Shown in pieces: positions 1 to 12,024 of a stretch of 64,000 nt of DNA. The stretch is from Tetmemena sp. SeJ-2015 (Eukaryota; Ciliophora; Spirotrichea; Sporadotrichida; Oxytrichidae). The notes under the pieces were generated by a model that was not told the origin of the DNA, searched no databases, and saw only the letters and a program-made list of their open reading frames with translations. Position 1 is the stretch's first letter, and the number at the start of each line of letters is the position of its first letter. Made by a program: the position numbers and the translations under genes. Where the stretch lies: NCBI GenBank assembly GCA_027382625.1, contig JAJKFJ010022279.1:106691-170690 (forward strand), in the 5' to 3' direction.

Positions 1-3000
1 TCATCACCAGAGTCTGAGACATAAATTCAAGCCAAGCTATTTGGAAGACTAAGTAGCAGACACTGATTAAGTTGAAAATGGCTCTCCATTCTAGATGGTT
101 GATGTTCAGCGCTCTCCTCATCGAAGACTTATAAACCCTTATAATGAGATAGCTATTTCCTCTTCTAAGAAAAAGAAATCACCTTCAGTTTTAATTAATT
201 CCCCTCAAAGAATAGGATAGAGGAGCGCGACAGTTAGAAGCAGATCTAAGAGCCCTCATAAATTTCCCAATCAGACTGGAACAGGAAGCAAAAAGGATTT
301 AACTCTCACTAATTACCAGACTTCCAATAGTAGAGTCCCTCTCGGATGTAAGACTGTCACTAACTTAGGAATGGATGCTAATGGAATAACAGAGCACCAG
401 GCAAGATTAGAATGCTTCACTTAGTATATCGAGCAAGGTAGGTTGCTTTCGTAAATTCCATTGAAGCTTTCCTTTATAAGTTTAATCTAAATTTTTCTCT
501 TTAGACAGAGAATTTTTTATGCGAAAATAAAGAACATATTAAGCTGTCATTCAGAAATTAAAAAGTTTGATTTTAGCTTATTTCTTGCATGTTAATCTAT
601 TACAAGCTATTCCTAGTTATAACTCTTGTTGAAGATAGAATTTTATAGAAGTTTTTATATCGATTATCAATATTATTCGCGAAGAAAAATTATAGAAATA
701 ATAATGAGAGAGTCTCACTTTAATAATGATGATATTACTCAAAAAAATTAATAATTTAATTCTCAAAATTTTTAAGATCTTTAAAAATTATAGAATTTTT
801 ATGAGAATAAAAGAAGCATAGAGAACTGTACTCCTAGCCACCAAAAGCGTATTTTAAAGTAATAATTAGAGTTGGACTTGCATTAAAACGAGAGTATTCC
901 TACAATGCGTAACTCTGTGAAGCCTCCTCTTCCTTTCATAAGTGCTAATTTAAAATATAATTTATCTGTAATATCGCTAAAAAGAGTCCTCAGATAGGAG
1001 TTAGCTCAGAAGTTTCTCCTATCATCCTCCCCAAAGGGAGTAAAAATGGTTTTTTTAATGAGGAGTCAAAATTTTAAATACATCCTTCTCTGGAAGATGC
1101 TAGCTTTATCAAACTTATATTATTTTAAAACTAAATGGGAAAGAATCCTAAGGTGAAAAGAGTATTTATAAATTTATATTTATGAGTAGAATGATTAGAA
1201 GAGGATCGAAGAGTCGAAATGAGCAGTTTAACCCAAGTCAATATAACACTATGTCGTGAGACTCTAGCAGAACAAATAATAGAAGCTTTATAAAATTATT
1301 TGAACTTATTTAAGTTCTTCAAGAGGTTTTTCTTTGAAAATTACTTCAGAACAGAGGTATTCTCAGATGGACTCGGCCAATAAGCCAAACGATGAGTCAA
1401 TTATATAAAAAAGTAAAGTGTAAAAGAGCAGGAATAATTTCTCAAATGCTAAAATCTTGAATAACACCATTTAAATCATAAAAAGTTAAACCCAGTCTCA
1501 GAGTCTTCTTCCATCATTCATAGATAATCTAGAGAAATAAATTATCATTTTTTATTTCTCTAATTGATGGAAAGACTTAAAAAGGATAAAATTGTTGAAG
1601 AAGGCGAGGTAAAACTCTTGGACAAAAATGATGGACAGAGCTTTGTGTAGCATGCTCAACATGAAATGACAAGATTGTAAGTTTCTGCTTCAAAATAAAA
1701 GGCAAACTAGACCTTGGACTTTTAAAAAAACAACTCGCTGATCTAATAGAACAATTAGTTGCAATAATTAAAGTGCGTAGTTTGCAGAAAGAGTGATTAA
1801 AAGATTCTCCGCTAGTTATGTATTTCATGTAGACAGAAAATGGGGATGAGGGTCAAACTTCAAATTAAGACGCGCTAACTCTAACCTGACTTTATTGACT
1901 CAAGAAATTAATCTCCACTTCTCTAGCTGTGAGGATTTTCTTAAACTTAGAGTAGATTTTACTCTTAAAATAACTCAGTCAACTTATCCCGAAGCATCAG
2001 TCCTGAAAAATTTAGGGTTCAAAACTCTTAGACCCCTTTAAATCTTTCTAGCTAGATGTTTAAGTTAATAGATATGACTCATAAAGCTTCTGATCCAATC
2101 TAATAGCTTAAGCCTATTTATTAAATATAGAGTGAATAAAAGCCCTAAATGACTGCAAGCTAATTTATACTTAATGATCCTATTTACAATAACAAACAAG
2201 AGAAATAAGAAGAGCAAAAATAAAGAATTTTAAATCCTCCTAAATTATTAGGAAACACTTCTTCTTTAAAGATTAAAATCAGCCAATCCTAATTTAAGGC
2301 TTTTATGGAAGAGGCCTCGCTAGATAATGAGCATTAAGATTTAAACGCTTAATCTTCTTCTACAGATTCTCAACAAATTAGTCATAATCCATCGAAAAGC
2401 TCAGAAAAAAGGAAGAAGTTTTAAGGATAAAAAGTGAGTCACTTTGCTATTAAGAGTTATGAAAATGTGGATCTTTTTCCATTAGATACATCATATGACC
2501 CAAATAGAGGGGTGTCTATTTCTCCTGATCCTCGAAAAAAAGCTCTTATAGTTATTATAAAGAATAAAGAGAAAAACGATAGTTAAGTTTAAGAGACTCA
2601 AAAAATTGATTCAAAAACTTTCTACTCCTGAAATAAAAGCTGATGATTAAAATTCTAAGTAAATTGCTTCTGAATAAATTCAAAAGATAGAGATTGATCA
2701 AGAGCTAAACACATCCTATTATGTTTTATATCATTTCTTCATCAATATTTTTAACATCTACTTTTATGAAAAAAAGCCACTTAAAAAATTTAAATAATTA
2801 GCTTTGATTAGGAAGTGCCATCCTCGAGACGATAGCTTCCTAAAGCAGGAAAGTCTGGGTCATAAACAATTCAAAACGACATCCTCATTAATTATTATAA
2901 TTAGATTTTTGAATGATTTATGAATTTATTTTGAGTAAATTGTAGACTCATAGAAGGAGAATTTTAAGGGAGTTTTGAAATCGTTGACTCTTCAAAAGCA

Positions 3001-5538
3001 TACTAAGAGTAAATTACACAGAATGAGTAACATCCTTGATTATTTTATTATTTCCTAGAAGAAAAATTTGAAGATGAGGAAATTGAAGAAGAGAAAAGAG
3101 AATCTTCACGAGAGGAAACAAAAGTTTACATTATTAATTAATTATAATAATTTTCTAAACTCACTTAGACGAATTAATAATTGAAATAGAAAAATGCACA
3201 TGAAAGAAATGATATTTAAGAAATATTTATTTGAGAAAGATGTGAAAAAACTCAAATAAATGATACAACTAATTTTTTTACTCCAAATTATTCAATATGA
3301 CTGAGAATGAAAACTTATATAATATTAAAAAAATCCTGGACAAAAGTATAAAGTATTTGCATTTTGAGTATATTGATATATTTAATTTGTAAAGTAGAAG
3401 TAGATATATAAAACCAAGATGATGATGATGACGATGGGATGTCTCACAATTTTTCAGACGAAGATAGTCCTATTAATGCCAACTAGTCTAATAATTAAGA
3501 AGAGGAGCACAGAGTAGATAGCTCATTTGACTCTGAATATGAGCTTCCCAAAAAGTAGCCTCCTTTAATTAATCTTATCTCTGCGCCTACTAATACCAGT
3601 ATAAGTTTATCTCCAGAAATAAAGTAAACCAAAGAGCAAAGAATCAGTATGCTGAATGTTTTTAAAAAGCAAAGCTCAAACATAAGTGAGTTGAAGACCT
3701 AGATGTCCCTCAAAAGCCGAGGAGCTAACAGATTTTCACTCAAATCTGGCTTTCTTTTCTCTAATTAGGCAAGATTTTCAAATGTTACTGCCTTGACTAT
3801 TCCCGAAAACATTCTCAAATAGAATGAGTCATTATCTCCAATAGGATTTTCCAATAAAGCCTAGTTACTATTTGGATTAATTTTACTCGAATTGAAGAAA
3901 GGAAAGAATCATGAGTAGCCTTTGAGTGGACAGCTTAGACCCAAGAGTAAGCCACACTTTGAAGATGCTATAGACTCTAAGCATCATTTGTCTTCATCAC
4001 ATAGAGAAGGGGGGCTCAACTTACCAAAGCAATCCATAAAGTAATAGAACACAGACTAAATATATATGCTCACGAAAAATAAACTTGAGAGACTTAAGTC
4101 TACCTCAGGTCATGTTTATAACTATCTTTAAATGTTAAGAGCTCATTTACGTTGACTCCAAACTTTTTAACCCACAAAGTTGGCAAAGAAAGCAAAAAAT
4201 AATTTTTAAGAACTTAACTTATTTAATAGAAGCAAGAAAGGTTCAATCCCGATTGAGCCAGTTTTAGAAGACGAAAGAGAACACTCATCTAAGGGATAAT
4301 CTCGCAGTGGGCAAAGAAAGAAGACAATGACATTTTATGTTGCTTAGCAGCAAGTCATTTCCAATCATTAAAATTCTTCACAGTAAAATAATAAGCCTCA
4401 GGTTGGGTAGTCCAATGAGTCTGATCCTCAACTACGCTCAATCTATATGCAAGCCAAAATGCTTTAGACTTTGCATCGCAGAGCCTCAGAGTATTAATTT
4501 TTTGTATTGAGTAAAGTAAAATAGAGGAGCATACAATATACCAAAAGATAGTTGATAATCCGATAACTGCACTCAACTTAGATAAAAGTAGTGATGCGTA
4601 CAGGCAGATAGTTCTAAAGCCATAGACCTTCAGTCAGATTATGAACAACATAAATTAGCGAAAGAACATAGCAATATCCACATTAAATGAAAATTCAGGT
4701 TAAGAAGGATCAGAAACTCCAATAGGTTTAAACTTAACAGTTTAGGGATCTTTGAGTATTCCACGTTAAAGTTTCTCAGGAGCTCTAACTCCAGCTGATA
4801 ATAGCAGAGGTCATATTGATGGTCAGCAAAACATCAGCATACAGTAGAGCAATTCAAGTCCTTAACAATATCTAAAGTATCCGACTCAAGGTGTGCGCAA
4901 GAAAAATCTCATATTTTCCAATCTCAAATTTAATTTAAAAGAGCTAAATTTTAATACATCACTTTATTAAATTTAATAAAAACTAAAAAAGGCAGTAAAT
5001 AATGCGATTTTTAATTCGTGATCAACTAAATTAATGAATTATTTAATGTTTCTATTAATTTGATTATGGAATAAATTTCTAGCTTCTTACTGAATTAAAT
5101 CTTATATAAATAAAATGAGTAAAGGAAAGTTTTAATTTCCATTTATTTGTGCATTGTTTTTTTTCTTCCAAGTTAATGAAAACAATGAAGAATGGGAATG
5201 ATACGTCAACAGTGAACGGGGAAAGCAGTTTAAACGTATCTCAAAGCACAGATGTATTCAATATCAGGCCTAATACTCAACTTATCTAGCTTCCTTTTGT
5301 GCCTCCTTAAGGTGAAGGCCTCACTTAAGTGCAGAGGAATTCTCAAAAGAGAGCAAGTCTTCGCTATGATCAGGTTTTTTTCAGATCCCTAACAAAGGAT
5401 TAAAAGTATAGTAAGTTTTTGAACGACCAAAGTAACCTCCACTCCCAAAAGAAAGCCAAGGATTAGGCAAAGATGAATATGCTACTTAACTTGGGATTCG
5501 GACAGAATTCAAGCAGGAAGGCTTCTTTGGAGCACTGA
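1..5538 (+). CDS. Large Gln/Ser/Asn-rich protein, 5' end outside window, unrecognised
   Basis: Reading TAA/TAG as Gln gives long open stretches that change frame at several AT-rich breaks, as expected for an IES- and intron-interrupted germline gene. Residues are mostly Ser, Gln, Asn and Lys with phosphosite-like patches. One segment near 1760-1850 has two CxxC pairs (KCVVCRKS and LCISCRQK), which could bind a metal. An Asp run lies at about 3420. The last block starts near 5176 and ends at a TGA at 5536-5538. I do not recognise a family. Intron-like GT-AG stretches occur near 995-1015 and 1162-1189. The region could hold two genes (roughly 1-3200 and 3400-5538); I keep one because strand, composition and open frames continue. 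Confidence 0.5.
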
Positions 5539-6256
5539 GGGAAATCTCAATTAGAAATAATCATAAAGTAAATTCTACAAATATAACTATACTATGGACT
5601 CAGAAAGTTACTTAAAAGGGCGGAAGATATATATATATTCTCTCTTATAAACATAAATCTTCTATTATTGCAATCTTATTTATAATCATATTTCTATTTA
5701 AATAACTAAGTCATTTTTATTCTTAGTATTTTATTTTGAATATGCTGCATTCCTAATTCTAATACCTAAATGATAGTACTTTGTATTTTAAGCTCACATT
5801 TTAATAAGATATTTCCATAAAATCTAAAAAATTCTTATTTACTATATTCTTTAATAAGATTGACTTTGAGATTTAGTCATAAAATTTTACAAAAATCGTC
5901 GTTAGATATAAATCTTAGTAAAGTAATTATATATTGGCACAAAACAATTTACTAAACTAAAACTGCTATTAAACCTTAAAGTACAAATTAAGCTCATATA
6001 ACTGAACAGAAATTGACTATCCAATGTCAGATAAATCTTCAAACGTTATATGTATGCACTAAAAGAAGTAATTGTGAATTGCTAATTATGGATTGATTGA
6101 TTTCTTGCAATAATGGCTGGCTGCTTTTAAGTTTTTAGAATTGTAAGTTGCGTCCTATAATATTCATATATTGCTATAAGATTTTCCTGTTTAAGTTTAG
6201 TAGCAACATTAGAAAAGAATCTTTAAGATTTTAAAATAGGATTTAGTAAATTTAAA
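5539..6256. other. AT-rich intergenic spacer
   Basis: About 720 bases, strongly AT-rich, without a convincing open frame on either strand. It separates the end of the first locus from the potassium channel start. No telomere-like C4A4 tract, tRNA or repeat array was seen. Confidence 0.5.
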
Positions 6257-8544
6257 ATGTTAAAAACAGAGGGCGATGAGTTGAATGACACAAACTACTA
6301 TTTCAACAGGAGTCAAGGAATAGAACGATCAGGTCTCAATTAAGAACAGTAAGAGAAAATGCAGAGGTTCGAAGAGAATTTAAATGAGCAGATAGACAGA
6401 ACCTTATAAAAGGCATCAAGGGCTTTTGAAGTCAAACTTAAAGCGTAAGTCAAACATTTTGCCTACCAGAAGGCTTTAAATAATTTATAGGAAGAGGAGA
6501 AAATAGAAGACTCAAAGTTTTGAAGAACAGGAGACTGCCATAAATAGGCAATTGAAATTTCTGGATACGATTATTGCTATAGTAGCAGTGGTAATAGGAG
6601 TTGTTACTTATAATGAAGGGGAAGTAGCTATAGCTTATAATAACTACACAGTCACAGAAGAAACGACTTCTCTAGATGAGAATAATAATATCTAAACCAC
6701 TGAGGAGCAAGTAGTCAAATACAACATTACCTATATTTCAAATTCACAAACAGATCGATATAGAATGGCTATGGTTTTCTTTACTTTCATCTTAGGTAAA
6801 CTCTTTCTTTATTTTTATTTTCAAATTTAGATGTTCTCATTTTGATAAGGTATCAAAGAGTATTGAAGAAGATGAAAGCGTTGAGGTTGATTCCTCCCAA
6901 GGCTAATTGTTGGAAAGCAGGTTTGATTCCTAAGCTCTTTCTTGAGTTAATTATTTGCTCCACTATTTCTCCACCTGGAGTGGACTTTACTTTTAGCGGT
7001 ACAATTGATGGCGGTCGCTACCAATATAGAAAATATAATGTTTTGTTGCATATTAAATTAAAAAATAGTTTTGATTCAGTGATGAACATTATTGCACTCG
7101 TCAAGAGCTACCTCATAATAAGAATTTACTGGCACTACTGCTCTTGGAACACTAATTCAGCAAAGCAAACTGCTAAAAGAAATGACCACAAGATAAATAA
7201 ACACTTAAGTATTTTATTTAATAATATTTAAGATTGACCTACTTTTCGCTGTAAAAAGTGAACTTAAGTACAGACCTTTTGTGATGGTAGGATTCATAAT
7301 GACTGTTTCTATTTTCTATCTGGGATTTATAATACGTAAAGTTTTAGTATTTTTTGAATCTGAATATGTAATTCATGAATGAGTAATAGGTTACTTGCGA
7401 ATTGTAAGCTAAAGGGTAATTTAATAGTGAATTTAGATCATTTGTAAACCCAAATGGGGATGATAACGTTGATAAATTCAAGCCAATTCTGAACTCAGCT
7501 TGGCTGACTATAATTACAATGACTACAGTAGGATACGGTGATCTATATCCTTAGACCTTTTTCGGTAGAACCTTTGGGGTGTTCTCTTTCATAGTAGGAA
7601 ATGTTCTGATATCGATCAATATCAATTTTGAATGATAATTAATAATATTTGATCATTGTGGTTGTACTTGGGAATGAGACTAATTTCCAACCAGCAGAAG
7701 CCAAAGCATACAACACTCTGAAGAAACAGATGGCAGTGGATAGAGCACAAGGCAGAGCAGCAGATGTGGTTAGAACTGCGCTCAGACTTGCAAAGAGCAA
7801 GTAGAGGAGAGACGGCCGCAGCTTCTCCCTCAGATTCATCTACTACACTTAGCTCAAGACCTAAATCAAGCTCTACAAGAATGGATATTGATTGATGTTG
7901 AGTGCTTATTTAAATGTGAGCAAACAAGCAGACAGCCACACGCTGCCAGCAGCCACTCTGATTTAGCAGATGATAAACAAGCACACTGAAGATATGGAGA
8001 CCATAAAAGAGGCTTATGAAGAAGCTCCCTCTATCTCCCTTAGATTGGAGAATCTATAGGACAGAATAGATAGGATGGATAGAGCAATGAGTCGCATTAG
8101 CAATATCGAGCGAAGAATGGCGCTTTTCTTCATAGAGCTAAATAATAAGGTATATGAGCAGGAGAAGAAGTTGAAGGAAGTGGAAATACAAAAGAAGATC
8201 ATAGAGTAAGAGAAGAGCTCAGACAAGATGAAGAGGAAGAACAGAGGGAGAGAGAAAGGTAGTCAAATTAGAACGGAGGAGGTGGAATGACTAGTGGGGC
8301 TTCTCTCAATGCAAATTAAGGAAGGATCAGACTTAGAGACAGCAGTGAATCGTCTTTTGAAATAAGGGGAAGGAGATTCGAACAGTTCTAGCCCACAAAT
8401 AAGTCTCGCAGTCCTGATGAAATGGCATCCAAGAAATTAACCTTTAGCAAGCCAAAAACTTCACTTACTTTAAAATTAATACAATTTTAGCTTTAAACTT
8501 CTTAGATTTAGAGTCCAATAGGATTCACTTTTTAAGATTTTTGA
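6257..8544 (+). CDS. SK-like (KCNN-type) potassium channel
   Basis: Six-TM potassium channel subunit for the membrane. S1 (LDTIIAIVAVVIGVVTY) and S2 (RMAMVFFTFIL) are visible. The pore helix and selectivity filter TTVGYGD lie near 7530, followed by S6. After S6 comes a basic/helical segment beginning near PAEAKAY that resembles the calmodulin-binding region of SK channels. Then come a coiled coil and a Gly/Ser/Gln tail ending at TGA 8542-8544. The start is the first ATG of the open frame. One GT-AG intron (6796-6830) and five pointer-flanked IESs interrupt it. A TGA near 7888 is unexplained, so another IES is likely. SK identity is inferred from pore and proximal C-terminal similarity; plain voltage-gated types fit less well because no Arg-rich S4 is seen. 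Confidence 0.8.
6511..6526 (+). other. IES, pointer GAAGA (16 nt)
   Basis: GAAGA occurs at 6506-6510 and 6522-6526. Removing one copy plus the 11 nt between them joins EEEKIE to EQETAINRQLKFLD in frame and removes an in-frame TGA. The insert is among the shortest in the window. Confidence 0.75.
6796..6830 (+). other. GT-AG intron in K+ channel gene
   Basis: GTAAAC...TTTAG, 35 nt and T-rich. Splicing joins FFTFIL to DVLILIRY, continuing S2. It differs from the IESs by having GT-AG ends and no flanking repeat. Confidence 0.75.
7030..7068 (+). other. IES, pointer ATAG (39 nt)
   Basis: ATAG at 7026-7029 and 7065-7068 flanks AT-rich DNA. Excision joins GGRYQY to SFDSVMNIIALVKSYL in the channel, between S2 and the next hydrophobic segment. 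Confidence 0.7.
7195..7234 (+). other. IES, pointer AAGAT (40 nt)
   Basis: AAGAT at 7190-7194 and 7230-7234. Excision changes frame and joins KRNDHK to IDLLFAVKSELKYRP, which continues as the channel core. Confidence 0.75.
7366..7402 (+). other. IES, pointer GAAT (37 nt)
   Basis: GAAT at 7362-7365 and 7399-7402. Excision removes an in-frame TGA and joins VFFESE to LQAKGQFNSEFRSF, the stretch before the pore. A second GAAT at 7356-7359 makes the exact left edge ambiguous. Confidence 0.7.
7619..7655 (+). other. IES, pointer GATCA (37 nt)
   Basis: GATCA at 7614-7618 and 7651-7655. Excision gives GNVLISIIVVVLGNETNF, an uninterrupted S6 running into the proximal C-terminus. The insert contains an in-frame TGA. 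Confidence 0.85.
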
Positions 8545-8599
8545 AAAGGCTTTTGATTTTCAATAAAATTATTATTCATGAATGAGTGAGAGATACTAG

Positions 8600-11110
8600 A
8601 GATTAATGTTGAGAAATCAACTTATATGCGGAAGATCCAGAGGATAAGTATTTTAATAGCCAGATAAATGAGTCCGATGGAGAGGAAGAAGGCAAGGAAA
8701 ATATTCAAACAGAGCCAAATATATATTAAAGCAGAGACAAAAAGAAAAGCAAGTCCAAAGATAGGGCCAAAGTAATTAAATAATTAAGAGTATACATTTT
8801 ATCTTAGGGATTATTTTCAGGCATTAAGATTATATATTAAACTATGAAAAGTCTTAACTACAGATAAGGAATAGACTCTAATGAGTCCACAACTTCAGCT
8901 TATTGCTTGCAAAGATCTAGAGTAACAAAAACTATGGTCTGAACTTTAGCAGTGCTCTTCCAAAAGCTACTTGGTATTATCTTTATGCAAACTATTTCAG
9001 AAATAACCTAAACACGGATCTCTATATATCTGAGGAACAGCCATATCACTAATAAACTACCAATTTTAATAGATTTAGTATTTTTAAGTCACAGATTAAA
9101 GTTGCTGAAGAGCAAAGGACAGAGCTAGCAATCGAATACTTTTGATCAATAGATTTAACGAAACTTTGAAATTTACCATTTGAAAAGCTTTCTAAAAAGA
9201 GGGCGTTAGTCTAATGAAAATGACTAAGAAAAGGAAGAGAAAGAGGATGATTTAAGCGAGGAAGCATAGACTGACTAGCAAGACATTGATGAGTTAAATA
9301 CACACAAAAAATGCATTTGTATGTTTTCATTATGATCTCAAGATTTTAGAACTTAGTCTAGATGAGGATCAGCTTTATCTCTAAGTATATGGGCATGCAA
9401 AAGGAAAGAGAAATCTAAAGTCTATTTCCACAGCAGACAGGAAAAACTTCGGCAGATCCAGAGCTGATGGCATCGCCTAGAATTCTTCTATCACCCAAGA
9501 CGATTCCAATAAACTATAATAACCTAATCTTGAATAAATTAAGGCTTAAATTTTCAGTGTTAAGAAGCAACACCAAAAACGTCAGATTAGCATATCGAGC
9601 TGCTTCGGTCGTTTGTGTTAACCTTGCGGCAACATTAAGGGCAAGCGTTATCAAAGCAAGGCATAAAACACCTCTGCTAACACCAGCATCTCCAACAATA
9701 AAAAAGACTGCAATGTCAGGCCAGGATACCACTGCTCACACCAGAGCTAATCATATTAAATTATCAAATTATATAATTCATTTGCAATTGGGAAGACAAG
9801 TAATCCCATAAAATATAAGTATTGAGTAGTATATTATCAGTATTAATCCAGAATAGCTTTGAGAGAGTGTAAGATGCAGATCAGATGCAAGATCCTTATC
9901 AATTGGGTAGTGGAAGACCCATCGACAGTAATAAAGGTTTGAACTCTTCTCGCTAATTAGGAGAACAAAGGCAATTGATTTAGCGAATCCCTACTAATGA
10001 TGACATCGGATCCACTATCAGAAAGAGCAATCCTTTTGGAGTCAGAAACCAGATAGGCGAACAGACTTAAAAATGTATTATCATTTAAGTTAAATAATTA
10101 AGACTTAAGAGAGTTAAAGCAATCTCAGTGAGTAGAGAAACACAATAGTAGACCTCAAGATATTAAGAAGAGAAATCACGAAATAGCAAGCCAAAGTTAA
10201 AGATAGCCAGAGGGCTCGCTCGAATACGGATCGCTATAAGTCCCAAAATATCAGAGTCAGTTTTAGCAAGTTATGAATGGAAATTACCCTCACGCCAACA
10301 ATCTTAGTAACCTTGAGAGTAGCAGGATTTTATTATAAACAAATAAAAAAAGAAAAAATCGAGACTTTGAAATTAAGTTTTATTGGTAATAAGAAAAGGA
10401 TTAGCTTATTTTTATTAGAATTTTTTATAATTTAAAGAAAGAATATTTTGAGGAACTTTGAAATTTCTCTATTCAAGGATTACAACGGAGAGCCAAGAGG
10501 AAGAGAAAGTTCTGCCTTTAAGGAACTACAACATATTGGGTCATCTGCCAAGCAGTAAAGAGAAGAATAGTTAGGCTATGAAGTCCATCATAGTCAGATC
10601 ATTTTGTATCAATTAATTGAGAGAATTTGACAAAAAATTTTGTTTTTGCAGGTGGTAAATGATGATGAGGAAGAAGAACTTAAGTTAAGAGACAACTAAA
10701 ATCAGGAGAATTTAATGTCAAGCATGCATTACCCTCCGCCCTCAAGGGCTTCTCGCTCTCTCAAACTATTAAGAAAACATCCTATGGAAGACCTCCTCTT
10801 CCTCAAAGCAGCAAGTCCAATTATTCTCACAATGAGAATTGCTCAATGTTTCTTTTATGGATTAATGAGAGGAAGGACAGTGAGATAAGTATCAAGAGTA
10901 GCTCTGCTAGTTTGGGGATGGGTGAAGGTGGCCACACTGCAAGAGAGAAACTGAAAGATATAGATAAGAAGAGACTCATGCAGCAGACTTCAGAATCTAA
11001 GCCACACAGAATAACTTTAATTACTCTCTATTTAAATTGGTTTGAAGTTCAGGCTCCAAGGATAAATTAAAGCCTGAGAAGGAAGAAGGCAATAAGAATT
11101 GTTTAATTTT
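8600..11110 (+). CDS. Unrecognised Gln/Ser/Glu-rich coding region
   Basis: A run of open blocks on the plus strand after the channel stop. Block one (about 8625-8935) is acidic and carries EDPEDKYFNSQINESDGEEE. Block two (about 8930-9145) has TWYYLYANYFRNNLN. An acidic block follows near 9230. A Cys-containing block (about 9465-9830) includes LCQPCGNIKGK. Further disordered blocks run to about 11110. Frames shift between blocks with AT-rich breaks and many TGA codons in the gaps, as expected for unresolved IESs. No start codon is secure and no domain is recognised. It may be one gene or two; it is unlikely to belong to the channel, whose frame closes at 8544. Confidence 0.4.
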
Positions 11111-11280
11111 CTGACGAAATATAGCTATTATGTAAATCACTTACACATCTGTAATAAATTTTCTATAAGCTAATCAATGCAGCTATTAGGGATATGATTT
11201 TAATCTTTGATAGTAACTTAAAATTAGATTTCATAAAAGTTGTCAAGATATTATTAGATTAAATTTTAATTAATAATCAA

Positions 11281-11725
11281 AATGTTTGACTAAAATGAAA
11301 GAAAAGCAGAAACGGAGAGTGCATATACTTTTCTCGCTATGAAATATACTTAATTCAGTGGTAAAATCTTAAAACCAGCAATAAACCTATAATTCATTAA
11401 AAAAAGCTTTTGAGCTTTTTCATATTTAGATTGTAGTGACTACTCTCTAATTTCAAACTTAGAATCTACAAGAAACTGTTTCATTATTAAAAAAAGCTTA
11501 AGGATGCAGAGGCAGGAATTTTAATGATGAAACTAAGCTTAATGTTTGACATTTTTCAGAATTAAGCCAAATTAAGATAATACATCCTGATAAGTTTTTT
11601 AAAATTTTAAATTTAGACTAAGGGAATTCTGGGGATGGTTTGGGAATGTATGAATAGCTAATTGTACTATCTGCCTCATAACTAGACTTTTCGAATAAGG
11701 AGAAGAAGATTAAGGAGGCCTAAAA
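11281..11725 (+). pseudogene. Decayed tandem copy of the 5' part of the locus at 12025
   Basis: This stretch aligns by eye, base for base with many small deletions, to about 12025-12630. Shared landmarks in the same order include CTTAATTCAGTGG, GTGACTACTCTC, TTAATGTTTGAC, CATCCTGATAAG, ACTAAGGGAATTCTG and GAGAAGAAGATTAAGGAGG. The downstream copy keeps open coding blocks; this copy has lost segments and frame. It looks like an old germline duplication of a few MDSs together with the non-coding inserts between them, left to decay in germline-limited DNA. Confidence 0.7.
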
Positions 11726-12024
11726 ATAAAACAAATTTAAACATTCAAAAGGGAATTCGCAAAATCCTAATAAAATAAAGAGTACCATGTCAACTTTAAA
11801 TGAAGACAGTCTAAATAAATAGCAAATACCTCGCAGGTATAAACAGCTCTGAATAAATTGTATTTTAGAAATGATGATTTACGCTAATGTAATCGTATCT
11901 TCCCTATATTATTTATTAATTTTTGATCTTCAATAAAATAGACTTAATTTTGAACTTCTTAAGTAAGTATAGGAGGATAGTTTAATTTGATGATTTAATA
12001 ATTTGCAATTTAATTCTTAAGAAA

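Noticed and set aside
2710..2890. Repeat ACATCCT flanking AT-rich DNA near 2710 and 2881
   Set aside because: It could be a pointer pair, but neither side has homology to test the frame, so I cannot separate it from chance.
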